Made by a program: the position numbers and the translations under genes. Positions 6,525-11,283 of a DNA stretch of 11,283 bases are shown here, one piece after another. The stretch comes from Stephanodiscus triporus (Eukaryota; Bacillariophyta; Thalassiosirophyceae; Thalassiosirales; Thalassiosiraceae). Within the stretch, counting starts at the first letter, position 1; each line of letters starts with the position of its first letter. The stretch spans positions 1-11,283 of the forward strand of contig JALLAZ010001507.1 in NCBI GenBank assembly GCA_036939755.1. Reading direction: 5' to 3'. The notes beneath the pieces were generated by a model. The model ran no database searches. It had not been told where the DNA came from and worked only from the letters and a program-made list of their open reading frames with translations.

Positions 6525-8350
6525 ATGTCATCAAACGACGGAGAGGACGATGGGAAGGGGGCATCGGGGACAACGACGACAAAGACGACTGGACTGACAG
6601 GAGGGAGGTGGAACGCCGACAACTTCGCAGGGGACGTTGACGAGGAATACGATGATGACTTTGTCGGGGGGAGGGGGGGAGCGATTGCGCACGAGAGGCG
6701 ACATGGGAGGAGGATTGAGGAGAAGAAGGACAACGAAGTGGAGGAAGACGACGGTGTCGGCGAGGGGATGGCAGGAGGCGACAATGATAGTGGGGTGGAC
6801 AAGGACAGCGAGGGGGGGATGGAGTACGACGACCTCATTGAGACGGGCATCGAGGGGGATGAGAAGAAGAAGAAGAAGAACGGGAGGATGAAGAGGACCA
6901 CGAAGAAGATGAAGGCCGCCTCCTCTTCCGTTGATTCCTGTGCAATGGATGCATTCACCAAGAAGATGGAAACGACCAATACAACGACGATGACGTGTCC
7001 GGGAGGGATGTTGGACGTCCCCACCATCAGTGACGGCACTTTTTTGGGGGTTTCCCCACCCGACAAAACCCAGGGGTACGCCGGAGGCTCTGCCGAAATT
7101 TTACTGCGCAGTTATATTTCAGTAAATGCAGAGTTTTTTGTTTCTGTGCCACGCGCTTCATCGATGGCTTGTGTGTTTGATAACGTTGGTCCTGGCGATA
7201 ATGTAAACAACCAACCGAAAACCTCTAGTTTCTCCTTTATTGGCACCTTAGGTTCTCTACATCTGAATGTTGCCTCCTCGTCAAGTGTTGTTGAAGGTGA
7301 CAATAGGGAAATGGATTCCTGTGTTTGCACATCAACTCTTGGGGATGACGTGGTTGATCAATCATCTGCTCCCTTGACGCCGGGCAGAAAATATTTCAAG
7401 AAGCGACCAAGGAAACTCTGTCGCAAGTTGCATCGCAGTCAGACTTGCGATCGCAAAGTGTCACACTTTGATTATGAACAATATCGTCACCAAAGAACTA
7501 ATCCAGATGAGTTGACTCCACCTGTTGCAAGCAGCCTTCCTAACCAAGGTCATTCTCCTACAAAGGCCGAGGTAAAGAGGATCAACCAACGCCTCCTGGA
7601 CGAGAACCTTTGTCTGAAGAGAGACTTCCAAAAAGCCACACATCGCCTCAAGACTCTCCTTGCTGACAAAAAGACCTGCTATGTCGCCTACGGCTGGAGT
7701 CGAAGACTTCAAACAGGTTGATAGAATCCATTCAATTGGAAGCCAACGACATGATGAAGCGTGCACGGAATATACTGTCCGAGGCAAACCGAAGCAAGAT
7801 TGAGACAGAGAAATTGAAGGATGAAATCGAGACGAGCCAGGATGCACTTCTGCATGAGCGGAAGGATCTTAGGAAGCAGAGTGCTTGGTTGAAAAAGCAA
7901 GCTGCAAGGATGACAGAGACGCATAAAAGACGGAAGACTGCCTTGGCACAGGAAGCGGCAAGGATGGCAGAGGCGCATAGAAGAGAGAAGACTGCCTTGT
8001 CTGACCAAAAAAAAAATGGAACATGATCTCAATGCCGAGAAGCAACGGTCGAATATGTCCATACGTTTGGCACAGAAGAAGATGATGTCTTCGCTAAAAC
8101 AGCTACAGAATGAGCGTGTGATGTGGCAAGTCTTGAGCCAAGAGGCCGAACTACGTTGTGAAGATGCTGAGTTGGAGGTCCATCGGCAGAAGTCAAACGG
8201 TAGGAAATTGGTTCAGATGCAAGTGGATAAGGCCATTAGGAAGGAGCGTGAGCTGAAATCGTACATGTTGGAGCTTCAGGAGATGCATGCGGTGCAGTTG
8301 CTCAGAGAACGTAAAGCAAAGCGTGCCGCCATCCAATCATCGAAGCACTG
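6525..8350 (+). CDS. Large transposase-like protein, exon 1 (acidic N-terminus and coiled coil)
   Basis: From ATG 6525 the protein opens with Asp/Glu/Gly-rich sequence. A basic cluster follows at residues 114-131 (KKKKKNGRMKRTTKKMK), and a second at about 287-312 (FKKRPRKLCRKLHR), both good nuclear-localisation candidates. From about residue 345 it becomes a long Lys/Glu/Arg/Gln coiled coil through 8350. Two one-base shifts interrupt it. Near 7667-7672 a run of five A needs one more base. At 8007-8016 a run of ten A needs one fewer. The two cancel, and protein character is kept throughout. Exon end is set by ACTG|GTGAGT. The upstream frame is open back to 6426, so the true start may be earlier (see 6303). 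Confidence 0.65.
7901..8005 (+). repeat. 54-nt tandem repeat within the coiled coil
   Basis: Two adjacent units (7901-7954 and 7955 to about 8005) code for the 18-residue pattern AARM-E-H-R-KTAL. The length is a multiple of three, so the frame is kept and the coiled coil is lengthened. Confidence 0.7.
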
Positions 8351-8511
8351 GTGAGTGGGATCTCTAAAGGGTTTGCCAGTCAGGTAGTCTCGCGCGAATT
8401 GAGAAAAGACCGGAGCCCTATTTTTAATATCCATGGCGCTAGAGCGTCCGGCGTGAAGGCACGAAATCATATCTAATTTTTCTCATTTTCATTCTCTACT
8501 GTTGTTTGCAG
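8351..8511 (+). other. Intron 1 (161 nt), introner-like copy
   Basis: Donor G|GTGAGT, acceptor TTGTTTGCAG, candidate branch site CTAAT near 8472. Splicing joins TG of a split Trp codon to G at 8512 (phase 2), and the coiled coil continues in frame. Without splicing, a TGA at 8352-8354 ends the protein at once. Its first 54 nt equal the start of intron 2 and its last 106 nt match the end of intron 2; an 81-nt inner piece is absent. Confidence 0.85.
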
Positions 8512-9067
8512 GAAGAAGGTCGCATCCAACAGGATGAACAAAATCACCGAGTTGCGTCAAGAGTCAAGTGACTTGAAGGATAATCTCGCCCGAGTGATGA
8601 AGGAAATGGAGTCGAATCTTGTCATGACTGAAACTGTGACATCGCCTAGTCAGATCGAGCTCAAGCGAGTAGGTCGAGGTGGGAAGTGGCAACCGTGGGT
8701 CATCCAATATATTTGTGAGCTGCTTGTTATTGGAACACCCCCGGCATCAATCCCTAGCATCATCTCCAGCAGCTACCAGACCTATTATGGCAAGGAGCCT
8801 GAAGACGTACCGCAGATATGCTTTGTCCGTCAATGCCGTGTGATTGTGCAAGTCATTGGTGAGACAATTGCAGCCATCAAACTTGCATCAGCGGAAAGGT
8901 GGGATCAGTTGTGGACCGATGCAACGACACGACGTCAATGTCCATTTCAGGCATTGATTATTGGATTGATGGATACTGAGAAAAACCTTGATCCAGTCAT
9001 AGTATCATCTTGCATCTTCCTGGAGGACGAATCTGCAGAGACCACTGTCGAAAGCATCCTTGCCAAG
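8512..9067 (+). CDS. Large transposase-like protein, exon 2 (end of coiled coil, start of catalytic-like region)
   Basis: The exon finishes the coiled coil (MNKITELRQESSDLKDN) and changes to a folded domain at GRGGKWQPWVIQYICELL, which reads like a helical DNA-binding or dimer region. Then comes WDQLWTDATTRRQCPFQAL. The Asp there (8918-8920) in a D-x-T-T setting followed by aromatic and hydrophobic strands is how the first catalytic strand of RNase H-fold transposases looks. The exon ends at GCCAAG|GTGAGT in phase 0. Family assignment is by pattern only. Confidence 0.7.
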
Positions 9068-9308
9068 GTGAGTGGGATCTCTAAAGGGTTTGCCAGTCAG
9101 GTAGTCTCGCGCGAATTGAGATGGCGCCACGAGTTTTATAGCTACAACAAAATCCGAGACATCCATGTCGAAGCCAACGACAAGCCGCATCTTTTCCTCA
9201 GCAAGACCGGAGCCCTATTTTTAATATCCATGGCGCTAGAGCGTCCGGCGTGAAGGCGCGAAATCATATCTAATCTTTTTTATTCTCATTCACTGCTTTT
9301 GTTTGCAG
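9068..9308 (+). other. Intron 2 (241 nt), introner-like copy
   Basis: Donor AAG|GTGAGT, acceptor TTTTGTTTGCAG, candidate branch site CTAAT near 9269. Removing it joins exon 2 and exon 3 in phase 0, and exon 3 then stays open to the window end. If retained, the frame reads on for 61 codons into the intron and stops at TGA 9251-9253. This is the fuller version of the sequence also found as intron 1. Confidence 0.85.
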
Positions 9309-11283
9309 CTCGATCAACTCAAACACAGGTTGACACGTGTTCGTGAATGCATTGGTGATGAGAAGTTGCACTTGCTGCCAACTGAAGATGGCATTAATAT
9401 TGATAAGCTAGGACAGCTTGGTACCATCACCACCGATACTTGCAACAACGCCCAAAAGCAAAGGCAACTATTGTCACAGAATATCGAAGGAGAGGTTATT
9501 GAACAGGACTGTCACCATCATCTACGGAATGTCTGGGCAAAGGCAGTCGAGATTGAACTCTCCAAGTATCTTACAGTTATGCTAAGAGACAGCCTCGACA
9601 AAATTGACAGCAGTCTTCGTGTCTCGACAATGTTCACACCCTTTGCTCGAGCATACGATAAAGAATTCAGTCTTGCGGCGAACTACCCCAAGGGCCATGG
9701 TGAATTGTTTGCCGAATGGATGAAGGAAAACTATCCAGGCGAGTTGTTGTTTCATGTTGAGAGCACACATGGCTCTCGCCAAGATATCATGTTCACTGCA
9801 GCTTTGGCCATTGCAATGAACAGATCATTCAACATCGATTTTCTAGACTACTGCCTTCGGATGTCCGACAAGACAAAGAAGGATCATGTACTTCAAAGAA
9901 GTCTTTTTGTTGTGTTGTCATCAGTCGAGATGGCCGCCCAAGCTAGACTATTGGCAATCATGTACTTGTCCATCATTCTGCCCTTGCGATGGTTGGCTGG
10001 GAATACCCATAAATTGGCAAGCTTTCATTGGGGAGCGAGATCAATGGGGCGTGCACTCGATGTCTTAAGAGAAAAAGTCCTGGTGATTAAAGCAACGCCC
10101 AATCTGATCTTGGATGAGTATTTCATGATGAACATCTTTGCGCAGTTCATGTACCTGACGCCATTTAAGGAATATTTGGAATTCATGTTCGCAAAGAGAA
10201 GGATGTCGGTCGTTGCACGTCGATCGGGGGCCAAGGTCATGCACATGCAGCTTGCTCGCTCCGAGCTGTTCAAGCCGACAAACAAAACCAATATTGACAC
10301 CACAACACGTGTTGTTGAACTTGGAACGGTTGCCATGGTGACACTTCTGAGAGAGTTCCACGATCCGAAGAAAGCAAGCCATAAGTATTTCTCAGTATCT
10401 AAATCGGAATATTCATGGGATCACTGCCCCGAGCGTATCAAACGGGCAACATTGGGAGTCATGGCAGTGAACGATGTCGCCGAGAGCGCTTTGGGAGGGT
10501 GTACAAGAAATGTGCAGACCGGGAACCGAATTCACTTGTCAAGTGCAGCGGCAATTAGTGATGCCAAGAGGAATCACCTTTTTGACAGATCAGTTCCATC
10601 TAAGAGGAAGTCGGGCGATGGCGTGAAGTCAAATGGTATCTTTCTGCAGTTCGACAAGGAATTGCAACGAGCACTATTGGAAGTTGGTGTTCGAGATGCA
10701 CCAGCAACTCGTGTGAAGAACAACGAGGAAGTGAAGAGACAGAGAAACGCTAAAAGGATGAAGGTTGAGATAGCACGAGAATTAGGAGAGAAGAAGGCTG
10801 CCGAGAAGACGATCGAGAGGACATTCTTCCGGAAACTGTATGATTCGAAGTACTGCATGAAGGGAGACCCCAAGGTTGTGGCCCAAACATTGAAGAAGCT
10901 GAAGTCGGATAGTGCCAAGAGAGATGCCCTCAAGAACAATATTTATATACGCACTAAGGGATTTGGGTGGATGGAATTTCACATCACGATGATTCATAAT
11001 CGCCAACCAAGATCCATCCGTGAGCTGTCAGATCATCTACGAATGATTATCAGAAAGGAACAGGATATGGAGATCCCCGACAAGCCTCCTGTTGATCTTC
11101 CACAACGCTGCCCATTGCCTGTACTGGGCACATTGACAAATGAGGTACGGCAGTTGGACATCAAGTACTTTGACAGCGAAGAGCGGATAAGAGAGGTGGC
11201 TACAAAACTTCGTCTTGAGAGAGAGGCAAGAGGGGAGGAGAGTGGAATGTATGCTTATTTGCAGCCACAAGAAATGCCAACAC
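9309..11283 (+). CDS. Large transposase-like protein, exon 3 (partial at the window end)
   Basis: The exon is open for 658 codons with no stop and runs out of the window. Early motifs fit an RNase H-fold transposase. ITTDTCNNAQKQRQLL holds a second Asp (9435-9437), DCHHHLRNVW follows (Cys 9510-9512, as in the C-x-x-H of hAT-like enzymes), then ESTHGSRQDIMF. Much later VNDVAESALGGCTRN offers a Glu (10482-10484) as third acidic residue after a long helical insertion, which is the hAT-like layout. The C-terminal part (from about 10600) is Lys/Glu-rich and helical. Codon use is even and there is no lesion. It could be an active transposase, a domesticated one, or a protein with the same fold. I know the family only by its pattern. 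Confidence 0.7.

Noticed and set aside
6428..7066. 212-codon open frame on the minus strand
   Set aside because: It lies opposite the GA-rich acidic part of the large gene; its Ser/Pro/Phe runs are the mirror of that repeat and carry no motif.
9005..9190. Minus-strand open frames (also 8276-8470) sharing a peptide
   Set aside because: The shared peptide is the antisense reading of the duplicated intron, not a gene.
1..11283. CRISPR array, tRNA, rRNA or bacterial operon
   Set aside because: No regularly spaced repeats, no cloverleaf or rRNA-like stretch was seen, and spliced genes show the DNA to be eukaryotic.

Overview
The window looks like nuclear DNA of a eukaryotic microbe, most likely a marine alga (diatom or another stramenopile). 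The evidence is spliceosomal introns with GT..AG borders, long acidic and coiled-coil proteins, a SET-domain histone methyltransferase and a Ser/Thr kinase relic. There is no operon-like packing and no tRNA or rRNA. The lineage is inferred from general character, not from a marker gene.

Left part (about 1-5580) is AT-rich and holds two convergent, decayed genes. On the plus strand (about 174-3080) an acidic leader, a probable intron and an Aurora-like kinase relic are followed by unrecognised coding fragments. Stops and frameshifts break all of it. On the minus strand (about 5582-3151) lies the most striking gene. It encodes a transposase-type DNA-binding region (HTH plus a Tc5/CENP-B-like helical domain), then AWS, SET and post-SET domains, an unrecognised middle part, and two copies of a C-terminal 56-residue repeat. 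Two introns splice it in frame, but three in-frame stops and two frameshifts interrupt it.

Middle part (about 5583-6302) is GC-rich with no convincing gene. It has poly-C runs and two strong inverted repeats. The composition change coincides with the point where the minus-strand gene loses its N-terminus.

Right part (6303 or 6525 to beyond 11283) is one large plus-strand gene running off the window. It has an acidic/basic N-terminus, a long coiled coil, and then a region that reads like an RNase H-fold (DDE-type) transposase or a protein derived from one. Its last exon is open for 658 codons to the window end. Its two introns (8351-8511 and 9068-9308) are near-identical copies of one sequence inserted at unrelated exon sites, as expected of introner-like (mobile) introns. 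Two single-base frameshifts at A-runs interrupt exon 1; they are assembly errors, recoding sites or early decay.

The left genes are old relics and the right gene is much better preserved. Both neighbours carry transposase-like parts, so the region is probably transposon-rich accessory DNA.
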